Shown piece after piece: positions 23,189 through 33,785 of a stretch of 64,000 nucleotides of DNA. How positions within the stretch are numbered: the stretch's first letter is position 1; each line of letters begins with the position of its first letter. A program made the translations under genes and the position numbers. This stretch comes from Antilocapra americana (taxonomy: Eukaryota > Chordata > Mammalia > Artiodactyla > Antilocapridae), in contig ML661885.1 in the NCBI GenBank assembly GCA_007570785.1, positions 30,759,232-30,823,231 of the forward strand. The letters run 5' to 3'. The notes beneath the pieces are model-generated. The model searched no databases. It had not been told where the DNA came from and saw only the letters and a program-made list of their open reading frames with translations.

Positions 23189-25978
23189 ACATTTCATTAT
23201 TATTTTTTATTTATTTTGTTTGATGTCTCCTTTTCCCATGCTTCAAGGATGAAATCTTTCTTCCTTCTGGTTTCTGCCCTCCTAAGGTAGGTCCAGGTGT
23301 TTGTGTAAGTGGTTTGTGTGAACTTTGTATACGATGAGATTTGTGCTGAGTTTTTGTTGTTGTTGTTGTTGTTGTTTTTCCTCTGATGGGCAAGGCTGAG
23401 TGAGGTGGTAATTCTATCTGCTGATGATTGTGCATGCATTTTTTGTTTTCTTGGTTGTTTAGATGAGGCATCCTGCACAGGGTGCTACTGGTGGTTGGGT
23501 GTCAGATCTTGTATTCAAGTGGTTTCCTTTGTGTGAGTTCTCACTATTTGATACTCCCTAGGATTAGTTCTCTGGTCATCTAGGGTCTTGGGGTCACTGC
23601 TTCCACTTCAAAGGCTCAGGGATTGATCTCTGGTCAGGAATGAAGATTACACACGTGGTTTGTTGTGTCATTTAGTAAGACTAAAAAAATACCCCCAAAC
23701 AAGAAACCAAAGATAAATCCAAGACAAATGGCAGTTACAAAATCAGGGAAATAGTAATTAAAATAATGGAATATACACATATACATATACAACCATGAGC
23801 AAAGTGAAAACAGTCCAACAAAAACACAATAGATTGACACAGTGAACAAAGGAAACCAAAAATTATACCTACTAGTTAAGAAAAAAACTAACTAAAGCAC
23901 AAACTGGAAAACAAAACTAAAGCAAGGTGCCAATTGAGGAATGAAGCAATGAAAATAAAACTAACAAATATGTTGGGAGGAAAAGAAAGAAAGACTAGAT
24001 ATGCAAATATAAATAGAGTTAGATAAAGGAGATTTACATACATTAAAGATTAACTGCAAGGGGAAAAGAACAGTAGGAAAATCAAACAAAGGAATAAATG
24101 TAGATAACATAATAATAGGTTTAAACAATTAAAAATAGAGAGAGAAAAAATTCCACAGAACTGCAAAAGCCCAATGTAGAGGTAGAGGTTTATAACAACA
24201 ATAAAAAGTATGACTAAGGGCGAAAAAAAAAGCTGAAAAACTTAATTAGATTTCATAGTGCCAATAAAATCAACAACTACAACAGAGGGCAGAAAAATAG
24301 AAAGAAGAATATATAGAAGTCAAAACATAAGAATAATAAATGTTTTTCTTGAGTCACTGCTATTAGAGTCCTTCTCCTTGATAGGAGTCACAGTTCACCT
24401 CACCTCCCAAGGATACCTCCCAATACTGTGCTGATCTCTGGACCCGATGTTGGGGCAGCTCAGAATCTAATCTGGTCCTACTCCTGTGTGTTCTTGCCTC
24501 CAATGTCCACAGCTATTAGAACTAGTGCATTTTTTATGTGTGGGAGCTCTCAATGATCTTTTATATATTCCATAGATACAGAGTCTACCTAGTTGATCAT
24601 GTGGATTTAATCTGCAGCTTGTACTGCTGGTGGGAAGGTTTTGGGTCTTCTTCCTCAGCCACAGTACCCCTGGGTTTCAACTGTGGTTTTATTTCCATCT
24701 CTGCATGTGGATTGTCCACTGGGGTTTGCTCCTGAGACTGCCCTGGAGGACTTGGGTTTGCCCCTGTGTGGGACAAGTGTAGAGGTGGTGCAGCTGCTTG
24801 GTTTGGCAGCACCAGGTACTTACGGGAGTTGGTGGCTAGGGCAACAGGAAATATAGTCCTCTAGTAGGGTATGGCAACCAATATTGGCCAATACACTCCA
24901 GCATTCTTTCCTGGAGAACTCCCCCGACAGAGAAGCTGGCTGGCCACAGTCTACAGGGTCACAAAGAGCTGAACAATACCAAAGTGACTCTACGTGCACA
25001 GATGCAAGACTTTTTTTGCCTGTGGCAGCTCTGCCCCAGTGAGTGTTGAGCGTGAAGGTGTCGCAGCTGCTTGACTTGTGGGGACCCTGGAGGCGTCAAG
25101 TGTGCGGGGACACAGACTGCCTCTGCCACAGGAGTTATGGGCCCTATCAGAGTCTTTTTTCCAGCTTCTTGTAGCTGGTGATCATAAAATCTTTTTGGCC
25201 AGTCTTTCTCCATAGCTCAGCCCATTCAGGCATTTTGACCTGTCTGGGGTCCTTCTTTGTTATTCAGCACATCAGACACATAGTGGGGGCTCCCCTGGCT
25301 GGGGTCCTATTCTGTAGTTAAGTTTCTGAGGTTTTGATGGGCCAGCCTGTCTATTGTCAGCTTCTGGTGGTGGCTTGTGGGGAGAGGGAGCTATGGTGAT
25401 GGCTCCACCTCCTATGCATGACTCAGCACTATCCCCTTGCTTCCATGGCTGCCTGACTTTCCTCCACAGGCATTTCCCACCACAATCTCCTCCCTCACAT
25501 CCCCTAGATCTGTCTCTCTGCAGTCAACAGCAGCCCTTGCCCTAGGATTTTTCCACAACCCCTAAACTCCAACTTCCAGCGCACCTGGGTCCCTGTCAGG
25601 ATGGCTGTGGCAAGGACTATATGATTCTCATTTCATTTAGGCTACCACAGATCAGGTGTTTCACTCTCAGCCTTAAATGTTTCTCCTCAAACTCAGACAA
25701 TTGCCCTGATGTGGGGATCAGACCCCTGCTTCAGTTCCCCCACCTGCCAAAGGTAGGTCCAGTCCTACTAACACTCTTGTTTTTCCCTCTAGTTTCTTTG
25801 CCCTACTGAGTTTTGTGTGGTTCTATATTTTCTTTTCCGCTGGTCAGGTACTCCTGTCTGCTCTCAGCTGGTGTTCTGCATGCACTTCTGTGTCTGAAGA
25901 TGTATTTCTGATGTATCCATGGAGAGAGATGTACTCCATGTCCACCTACTCCTCCTCCATCTTATTCTCTGCCTGGCT
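23189..25978 (-). mobile_element. L1 5'-UTR-only copy with A-rich 3' end
   Basis: Read on the minus strand it starts at about 25978 with an AAGATGG block (plus-strand complement near 25957-25964) like the YY1-type site at L1 5' ends. It continues through GC-richer UTR, a Bov-A-like segment (about 24865-24995), a T-rich stretch (about 23870-24340) and a Thr/Asn-codon repeat region near 23352-23380. It ends at 23189 in an A-rich run. From memory this is the ruminant L1 5' UTR up to the A-rich tract just before ORF1; ORF1, ORF2 and the 3' UTR are absent. No target duplication was found. Confidence 0.6.
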
Positions 25979-26107
25979 CAAATCTTATAGTTGCAGGATT
26001 TACAATGGCTGCATTTTGCAAACAAAGCAAATGAATAATGTACATTGTTAAAATTATACATTGTATAAAGTGTAATGTATAATGCATAACAAAGTACAAA
26101 GTATAAT

Positions 26108-26590
26108 GGCCTTACTTTGCCAACAAAGATCCATCTAGTCAAAACTATAGTTTTTCCAGTAGTCATGTATGGATGTGAGAGTTGGACTACAAAGAAAGCT
26201 GAGTGCTGAAGAATTGATGCTTTTGAATTGTGGTGTTGGAAAAGACTCTTGAGAGATCCTTGGATTGCAAGGAGATCCAATCAGTCCATCCTATAGGAAA
26301 TGAGTCCTGAATATTCATTGGAAGGACTGATGTTGAAGCTGAAACTCCAATACTCTGGCCACCTGATGAGAAGAACTGACTCATTGCAAAAGACCCTGAT
26401 GCTAGGAAAGATTGAAGGCATGAGGAGAAGGGGATGACAGAGGATGAGATGGTTGGATGGCATCACAGACTTGATGGACATAAGTTTAAGCAAGCTTTGG
26501 GAGTTGGTGATAGACAGAGAAGCCTGGTGTGCTAGAGTCCATGGGGTTGCAAAGAGTCGAACATGACTGAGCGACTGAAATGAGCTGAAC
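26108..26590 (+). mobile_element. BovB LINE 3' end
   Basis: A 5'-truncated BovB, starting at the 'ttactttgccaacaaag' block and ending in the 'gactgagcgactgaaatgag' terminus. A possible imperfect target repeat (tataatggcc / tatatgggct) is too weak to rely on. Confidence 0.92.
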
Positions 26591-26591
26591 T

Positions 26592-27284
26592 ATATGGGCT
26601 GTAGGGCCCATTTGGCTCCGTAATTAGCCCTCACTCAGAGCATTTTTCTAAAATTGAAAAGAACCCACAGCATGATGTGGTAATGGGATTATATTTATGA
26701 CACCATAAAATTGAGAGACAGGAGGCAAACAAGGAAAGGATGTTGAGGGGACTATATTAACTCTGTAGGAAAAACAGTCATCTTTTCTTAAATCTCCACC
26801 ACTACCACAGCCTTCCACCTTAGCCTCAGTTCTGAATCATTTTTGAAAGAAACAATGTAGATGTTAGAATGTGAAGAGCCTGGGAAACAGCTAGATGGTT
26901 TTTGGCTCTTATGTACATTTGAGTCCCAGCTAGCATCAAAGATAATTCAGGGAAACACAAAACAATGGGAAAAGTGATTTTTAAGCAATGTCTTCATGTT
27001 GTGAACTTTTCATAGGATAAAATTGAGTTCTTTTTTGATTGGAAAGTAGTAATTCAAGTAATCGTCACTATCACACGGAGCAGTAAATACCATGAAAGAC
27101 ACCTGGTTTCTCTGTTTTGTACACCCCTAAAGTCTGGATAAATAGCTGTGATGATCTTGAAAGTAGAACCAGTGTTGGGATCTTTCTCCTGAGAAGGGAA
27201 TGGGGGAGGTGAGGGAGGCAGGAGCCACTAAGTCTGCAAACTGGGATGAAAGTGGGGTTAGTCCCAGACAGGGAATTCTTTTCT
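26592..27284. other. Unassigned interval
   Basis: Between a BovB fragment and the EEF1A1 pseudogene. No repeat or gene recognised. Confidence 0.45.
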
Positions 27285-28215
27285 CTCATTAACTTTGTTT
27301 TAATGCATTTCAAAATTTTGACAGATTCTTGGTCATTGTTTTTATTAAAAAAGTACTGATTTTAAAAACTAATGACTTAAAACTCTTGCCAATGGTCTAT
27401 ATAATATTCTTTCATTTCAAAGGCATTACTACATGATTGTTATCATTGGTAAGTCTTTCACTATTAAACTTAAATTGGTAATTAAAAAAGAAAAAGTTCT
27501 AAGACCATCTTTTTCTACCATTGATTTAAGATTTTGGTGGTAGGTGTTATGGAAAATGTCCACTTAACCTTCTGAGCTTTCTGAGCAGAGTAACTCTGCT
27601 AGCTCCAGGAGTCCTCCTGTCCATTGCTTGGAAGATACTCCCAGCAGGTCTATCTCATATCAAGAATAGCAAAACAACCCAGAGGAGGCTAGTCAGAGAA
27701 ACACTCAATACACATGGACTTACAGATGACAGCTTTAGAGCCATCATCCAGCCTCTTAGCAGAATAATGAATATTCCTCCTTCAGCTCAGCAAATGTCCA
27801 AGCAGGGAAGTTGTGTGACAAGTTAGTATGTGTGCATTGCCAGCAATGATTTAGTATAGGTGATTCAGGATAATCATTTAAGCAGTGAAGCCAGCTGCTT
27901 CTATTGATGGGTTATTTTTGCTGTCATCAGCCATGTTGCTAAAACGAATATCTTAGACACATGGAAGACCATTTTGCCACTAGGAAGAGCTTCATTTAAA
28001 CATTGATGGTGCAATTTCAAAAGAAATTTCTAGTTTGTTATATCATTGACCAGAGCAAAGGTGACCATCATGCTGGGTTTAAGAACACCAATCTTCACTA
28101 GACTCACAGAAACAGTACAGACACAATTTCAGAGATATCATTGAGGAGCAGATGAGAAATCTTGTCTTTTGGATAGTCTGGTGACAAGTTAGGCAGAGAG
28201 AGAAGTTGAACTGAG
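27285..28215 (-). pseudogene. EEF1A1P: EEF1A1 processed pseudogene (elongation factor 1-alpha), 5'-truncated
   Basis: The minus strand matches the 3' half of the EEF1A1 mRNA without introns: from the segment before 'gtgttcttaaaccc' (about 28090) through 'gatggtcacctttgct' (about 28067), 'gcagctggcttcactgctta' (about 27890), 'cctcctctgggttgttttgc' (about 27680) and 'cagaaagctcagaaggttaa' (about 27565). It then runs through the EEF1A1 3' UTR to about 27285. It covers roughly residue 238 to the C-terminus of a 462-residue protein. The normal stop is altered, in-frame stops and small deletions occur throughout, and the poly-A tail has decayed. EF-1-alpha delivers aminoacyl-tRNA to the ribosome; this copy cannot. 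Confidence 0.93.
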
Positions 28216-29253
28216 ACCTGGTAACAACTAAAGCCATACTTGATAACTCAGCTGATGATTCTTAACCATCAATACATCCAATGTAGGGGTTGAAGGAGGA
28301 GCATTTTATGCCTGAAAAAGGTACAGAAGATGGCATCTAAGCAATGTACCACAGTATTCACTTCAGTTACTTAGATAAATCAAATATTAAGATAATGATG
28401 GTAACTATAATGATACATATGGCATTAAAAATAAACATCTACATATATCTGCATAGTTTACAAAAACAATTTGATGATTCATACATGACAGTATACCAAG
28501 AAAGGTAAAGTTAAAATGAAAACCCTCTTTGACCAAATAGAAGATTGTACATGTACAAAATGACTCTGAAGCTAAATTACAAAGGGGAGAAGCAATGCCC
28601 AAAAGCTTAAGGAAGAAATGAATATTTTTGTGACTGTGAACATGGGAAATATGACTATATTCATTTGAAATTAAAATGTCTATTACATTGTTTTTTAGTG
28701 AAATTTTAAATGTTTTGATGTTTTATAAAAAGGATGAAGTATTTTGACCAAATATGTTTCTTCCTCTATCAGATTAATTTTAATGCATATAAAAATTGTT
28801 ATATGTTTAAATTTTGTTTTAAGCATAAGGAAAACCAAATTATTTTTAATAGATCTCTTAGAAAGGAAATGCACTTAACTCCATTCTTATTTCATTTTGT
28901 TGTTTATACTTTTGAATATTATGTCTTTATTCAGTGAATAGCCACATATTTTCACATATTTGGATCTGAACCATAATATTATACCCTATGAATACTGTAA
29001 TTCAAATTGTGACAAATCCAGCAACTGCTTGATATCACAATATTCTTATTATCTCCCAGGAGGGGCATATCCTAAATAGACTCCCACCATTATCTTAGGT
29101 TTCTTTTTGTTGCCCAGATAAATTTGCATTTTAATTGACATATTTGTCTGAATTACCAATGTTGAAAACTTTTCCACTGAGGATATATTTTACTGAGAGA
29201 TTACTGTTTTACTGTAGAGATTAGGAATTCTATTAGTAGTGTATTTCTAAATG
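28216..29253. other. Unassigned interval
   Basis: AT-rich. The pseudogene may extend a little into 28216-28300, but the match becomes too weak to claim. The 67-aa frame at 28734-28937 is AT-driven and unsupported. Confidence 0.4.
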
Positions 29254-29340
29254 GGCTTCCCTGATAGTTTAGTTGGTAAAGAATCTGCCAGCAATGCAGG
29301 AGACCCTGGTTTGGCTCCTGGATTGGGAAGATCCCCTGGT
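29254..29340 (+). mobile_element. Bov-tA SINE head fragment
   Basis: Only the tRNA-Glu-derived head ('gggcttccctgatagtttag') and the first bases of the Bov-A body remain. The element stops at about 29340, so it is 3'-truncated. Confidence 0.85.
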
Positions 29341-30104
29341 GGTATTTGACCTCTTGAATCTCCTCAGAAAGTGAGGGGAAAAAAATTAGACACCTCTAAA
29401 ATTATATTAACATGCTCACTTTTAAATAATATCATAGAAATAGTGTGACATTAAACTCATGAGTTGGAGACTGTGGTCAATATCAAGCTTTTCAAATGAG
29501 TACAAGGTAATGGAGAGGGTTAGGACGTATGACATGATGTCCCACAAGCTTTCCTTTTTTTCATTTGACATGCACTGGCCCAGATTAAAGCTACATTTCT
29601 AAGTTAGGTGGGCAGTAACCATACTGATGCAGTAGCCAGGGTCTGAAATATTTCAGTTTTATACTCATATAGTTAAATGGTTTACCTGACACTTTCCAGA
29701 AAGGTATGCTTCATAAAATCACGTGTTAAAAGTGACTTAATATAAGCAATCCTAGACAAATGGGTACCTTCTACTAAAGGCAAATTATTAGATGTTTATT
29801 TTTTGTTTCCTTTTCATTTTCCCTCAGAACAGAATGATCTGAAGTTAAACCAAAAACTTCTCAATTGTAAATAATCACACAAAAAGAGAATGAGATGCCA
29901 GTGGGACATTTTAATAAACTTTGCGCGACTGAACCATTATGAATAATTGAGGTCAAGGAATAGAACATGGTCAGCACTCTTGGATATGCCACAAACTCTT
30001 TTCTAATACAAGCCGGGTGACCTCTAACGATGTTTAATACAGCTGAATCTTCTGATTTCTTTTAAGGGAATATGCTGAGTGTTCAAAATCTGTTGGCAAT
30101 TTTT
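29341..30104. other. Unassigned AT-rich interval
   Basis: No repeat or gene recognised. Confidence 0.45.
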
Positions 30105-30231
30105 TTTCTTCTTTTGAGAAATGTCTATTCCATTCCTGTGTTCATTTTTTAATTGGGTAATTTGTGTTTGTTACTACTGAGTTGTATGAGTTCCTTATAT
30201 ATTTTGGATATTAACCTCTTAATAGATAAGT
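30105..30231 (-). mobile_element. Old L1, left part of a copy split by BovB
   Basis: It reads as antisense L1 ORF2, with the 'ttttttaattgggtaatttg' block at 30150. It ends in the first copy of the target duplication aatagataagt and resumes at 32737. Confidence 0.8.
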
Positions 30232-32736
30232 CTCCTGTACAATGTCACGAACCTCCGTCCATAGTTCATCAGGCACTCTGTCTATCAGATATAATCCCTT
30301 AAATCTATTTCCCATTTCAACTGTATAATCATAGGGGATTTAATTTAGGTCATACCTGAATGGTCTAGTGGTTTTCCCTACTTTCTTCAGTTTCAGTCTG
30401 AATTTGGCAATAAGGAGTTCATGATCCAAGCCACAGTCAGCTCCCAGTCTTGATTTTGCTGACTGTATAGAGCTTCTCCATCTTTGGCTGCAAAATATAT
30501 AATCAATCTCATTTCAGCATTGACCATATGGTAATGTCCATGTGTAGAGTCTTCTCTGTGTTGTTGGAAGAGGGTGTTTGCTATGACCAGTGCATTCTCT
30601 TGGCAAAACTCTATTAGCTTTTGTCCTGCTTTCTTCTGAACTCCAAGGCCAAGTTTGCCTGTTACTCCAGGTGTTTCCTGACTTCCTACTTTTTCATTCC
30701 AGTCCCCTATAATGAAAAGGACATCTTTTTTGTGTGTTAGTTCTAAAAGATCTTGTAGGTCTTCATAGAACCATTCAACTTCAGCTTCTTCAGCATTACT
30801 GGTTGGGTCATAAGCTTGGATTACTGTGATACTGAATGGTTTGCCTTGGAAACGAACAGAGATCATTCTGTCATTTTTGAGATTGCATCCAAGTGCTGCA
30901 TTTTAGACTCTTTTGTTGACCATGATGGCTACTCCATTTCTTCTAAGGGATTCTTGCCCATATTAGTAGATATAATGGTCATCTGAGTTAAATTCACCCA
31001 TTCCAGTCCATCTTAGTTCACTGATCCCTAGATTGTCAATGTTCACTCTTGCCATCTCCTGTTTGACCACTTCCAATTTGCCTTGATTCATGGACCTAAC
31101 ATTCCAGGTTGCTATGCAATATTTCTCTTTGCAACATCAGACCTTGCTTCTATCACCAGTCACATCCACAACTGGGCATCGATTTTGCTTTGGCTCCATC
31201 CCTTCATTCTTTCTGGAATTATTTCTCCACTGATGTCCAGTAGCATATTGGGCACCTACCTACCTGGGGAGTTCATCTTTTAGTTTCCTATCTTTTTTCT
31301 TTTTCATACTGATCATGGGGTTCTCAAGGCAAGAATACTGAAGTGGTTTGCCATTCCCTTCTCCAGTGGACCACATTCTGTCAGACCTCTCCACCATGAC
31401 CCTATCGCGTCTTGGGTGGCCGCACATGGCATGGCTTAGTTTCATTGAGTTAGACAAGGCCGTGGTCTGTGTGATCAGAGCAGCTAGTTTTCTGTGATTA
31501 TGGTCCTATTATGTCTGCCCTCTGATGCCCTTTTGCAACACTTACCCTCTTGCTTGGTTTTCTGAAAAGGCAGAGGAACCAGAGATCAAATTGCCAACAG
31601 TCAGTGGATTATCAAACAAGCAAAAGAGTTCCAGAAAAACATCTATTTCTGCTTTATTGATTATGCCAAAGCCTTTGACACTGTGGTTCACAATAAACTG
31701 TGGAAAATTCTAAAAGAGATGGGAATACCACACCATCTTACCTGTCTCTTGAGAAACCTGTATGCAGGTCAGGAAGCAACAGTTAGAACTGGACATGGAA
31801 CAACAGACTGATTCCAAATAGGAAAAGGAGTAGGTCAGGCTGTATATTGTCACCCTGCTTATTTAACTTATATGCAGAGTACATCATGAGAAACGCTGGG
31901 CTGGAAGAAGCACAAGCTGGAATCAACACTGTTGGGAGAAATATCAATAACTCAGATATGTAGATGATGCCACCCTTATGGCAGAAAGTGAAGAGGAGCT
32001 AAAAAGCCTCTTGCTGAAAGTGAAAGAGTAGAGTGAAAATGTTAGTTTAAAGCTCAACATTCAGAAAACTAAGATCATGGCATCTGGTCCCAACACTTTA
32101 TGGGAAATAGATGGGGAAATAGTGGATACAGTGTCAGACTTTATTTTGGGGGGCTCCAAAATCACTGTAGATGGTGATTGCAGCCATGAAATCAAAAGAT
32201 GCTTACTCCTTGGAAGGAACGTTATGGCAAACCTAGATAGCATACTGAAATGCAGAGACATCACTTTGCCAACAAAGGTCCATATAGTCAAGGCTATGGT
32301 TTTTCCAGTAGTCATGTATGGATATGAGAGTTGGACAGTGAAAAAGACTGAGTGCTGAAGAACTGATGCTTTTGAACTGTGATGTTGGAGAAGACTCTTA
32401 CGAGTCCCTTGGACTGCAAGGAGTTCCAACCAGTCCATCCTAAAGGAGATGAGTCCTGGGTGTTTATCGGAAGGACTGATGTTGAAGCTGAGACTCCAAT
32501 ACTTTGGCCACCTCATGCAAAGTGTTGACTCATTGGAAAAGACCCTGTTGCTGGGAAGGATTGGGGGCAGGAGGAGAAGGGGACAACAGAGGATGTGATG
32601 GCTGGGTGGCATCACAGACTCGATGGACATGGGTTTGGGTAGACTCTGGGAGTTGGTGATGGACTGGGAGGCCTGGCGTGATACAGTTCATGGAGCCACA
32701 AAGAGTTGGACTTGACTGAGCTACTGAACTGAACTG
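30232..32736 (+). mobile_element. BovB LINE with 5' inversion (twin priming), perfect 11-bp TSD
   Basis: The target duplication aatagataagt at 30221-30231 and 32737-32747 encloses one insertion in two orientations. 30232 to about 31555 is antisense and carries the 5' UTR and endonuclease region; a 157-aa frame at 30393-30866 (minus) keeps the IIGDWN endonuclease motif. About 31556-32736 is sense and runs from mid reverse transcriptase to the 3' end. Roughly 1 kb between the two parts of the BovB body is missing. The YADD site is damaged by a frameshift near 31960, so no functional protein is possible. Confidence 0.95.
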
Positions 32737-32891
32737 AATAGATAAGTAGTTTGCAGATATTTCCCCCCATTCCATAGGTTGCTTTTTCACTCTGCTGTTT
32801 CCCTTGATATACAGAAACTTTTTAGGTTTATGCAACCCATTTGTCTATTTTTGCCTTTGTTGTCATGTTAAAAACAACAACAACAACAACT

Positions 32892-33025
32892 TGGAACTTC
32901 CCTAGTGGCCCAGTGGTTAATACCCCACACTGTCAACATAGGGACCATGGGTTTGAGTCCTTGTTGGGCCAACGAAGACCTGACATGTGTATATCAAGGT
33001 CAAAAAAATAAAGTAAAATAAAATA
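32892..33025 (+). mobile_element. CHR-type tRNA-Glu SINE
   Basis: The head 'ggaacttccctagtggccca' resembles the SINE at 1993-2147. It ends in an A-rich tail at about 33003-33027. An AAC microsatellite (32872-32890) precedes it directly. Confidence 0.85.
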
Positions 33026-33306
33026 ATATCACTGTGAACTCCAATATCAAGCTTTTCTTTCCTGTCTCCTTTTTGTATTTCTATGGTTTCAAGTCTCATG
33101 TTTATATTTTAAATCTAATTTCAGTTGATTTGTTTATATAGTAGTGAGGTAAGAATCTTACTGACTTCCATTGTTCTGAATGTGGTTGTCCAGTTTTCCC
33201 AACACTACCTATTGAAGAGAATGTTCTTTCTCAAATTTTGTGAACTTAGCACTCTGTTAAAAATCAGTTAACCAAAGATATGAAGATTTCTTTTGGCTTC
33301 TGTATT

Positions 33307-33495
33307 CAGAAGTCCCCAATTTTTTTGGCAACAGAGACAAGTTTTGTGGAAAACAATTTTTCCATGTGTGGTGGTAGGAGGATGGTTTCATGATAGTTCA
33401 AGTGCATTACATTTATTGTGCACTTTATTTCTAATCTAACACCTCTGCTAATCTGACAGGAGTTACCAGTCTGTCACCCAGAGGTTGGAGAACTT
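33307..33495 (+). mobile_element. hAT-type DNA transposon remnant (MER1-like)
   Basis: It contains the block starting 'agtccccaatttttttggca' and the conserved 'ttcaagtgcattacatttat' segment near 33398, typical of a non-autonomous hAT-Charlie family of placental mammals, with the middle deleted. Its termini form a partly matching inverted pair (agtcccc at the left; ggttgg and aac at the right). The host is the minus-strand L1. Confidence 0.7.
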
Positions 33496-33649
33496 TTATT
33501 TTTATGCTAATATTATACTGTTTTGATTGCTGTGGCTTTATAATATATTTTGAAATCAGGAAGTGTGATGCTCTCAGATTTATTCTTGTTCAAGTTTCCT
33601 TTGCCTATTCAGTGTTATTTGCAGTTCAATTTGATTTATTAGTTTGTTT

Positions 33650-33785
33650 CTATGCTGTAGCTCTTGTAAGTAAAGTTGCAATGAACATACAAGTCAGGCA
33701 GTTCTTTAAGGGAGTAGTTTTCTTTGAATATATATATCCAGAAATGGTATTGCTGGTAGTTATATTTTTAATTTGTTGAAAAACC
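33650..33785 (-). mobile_element. Short L1 fragment, out of order with the preceding L1
   Basis: Antisense L1 from nearer the 3' end than 33520-33610 ('gcaatgaacatacaag' near 33678, then the 'ggtattgctgg' block). It is therefore a separate L1 piece or a rearranged part. Confidence 0.55.

Larger units (their letters stand above)
32737..33610 (-). mobile_element. Old L1, right part, interrupted by SINE and DNA element
   Basis: It continues the L1 of 30105-30231 in order ('ttgcagatatttccccccat' at 32751, then the antisense ORF2 segment around 33520-33600). It contains a CHR SINE and a hAT-like fragment. Confidence 0.75.
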
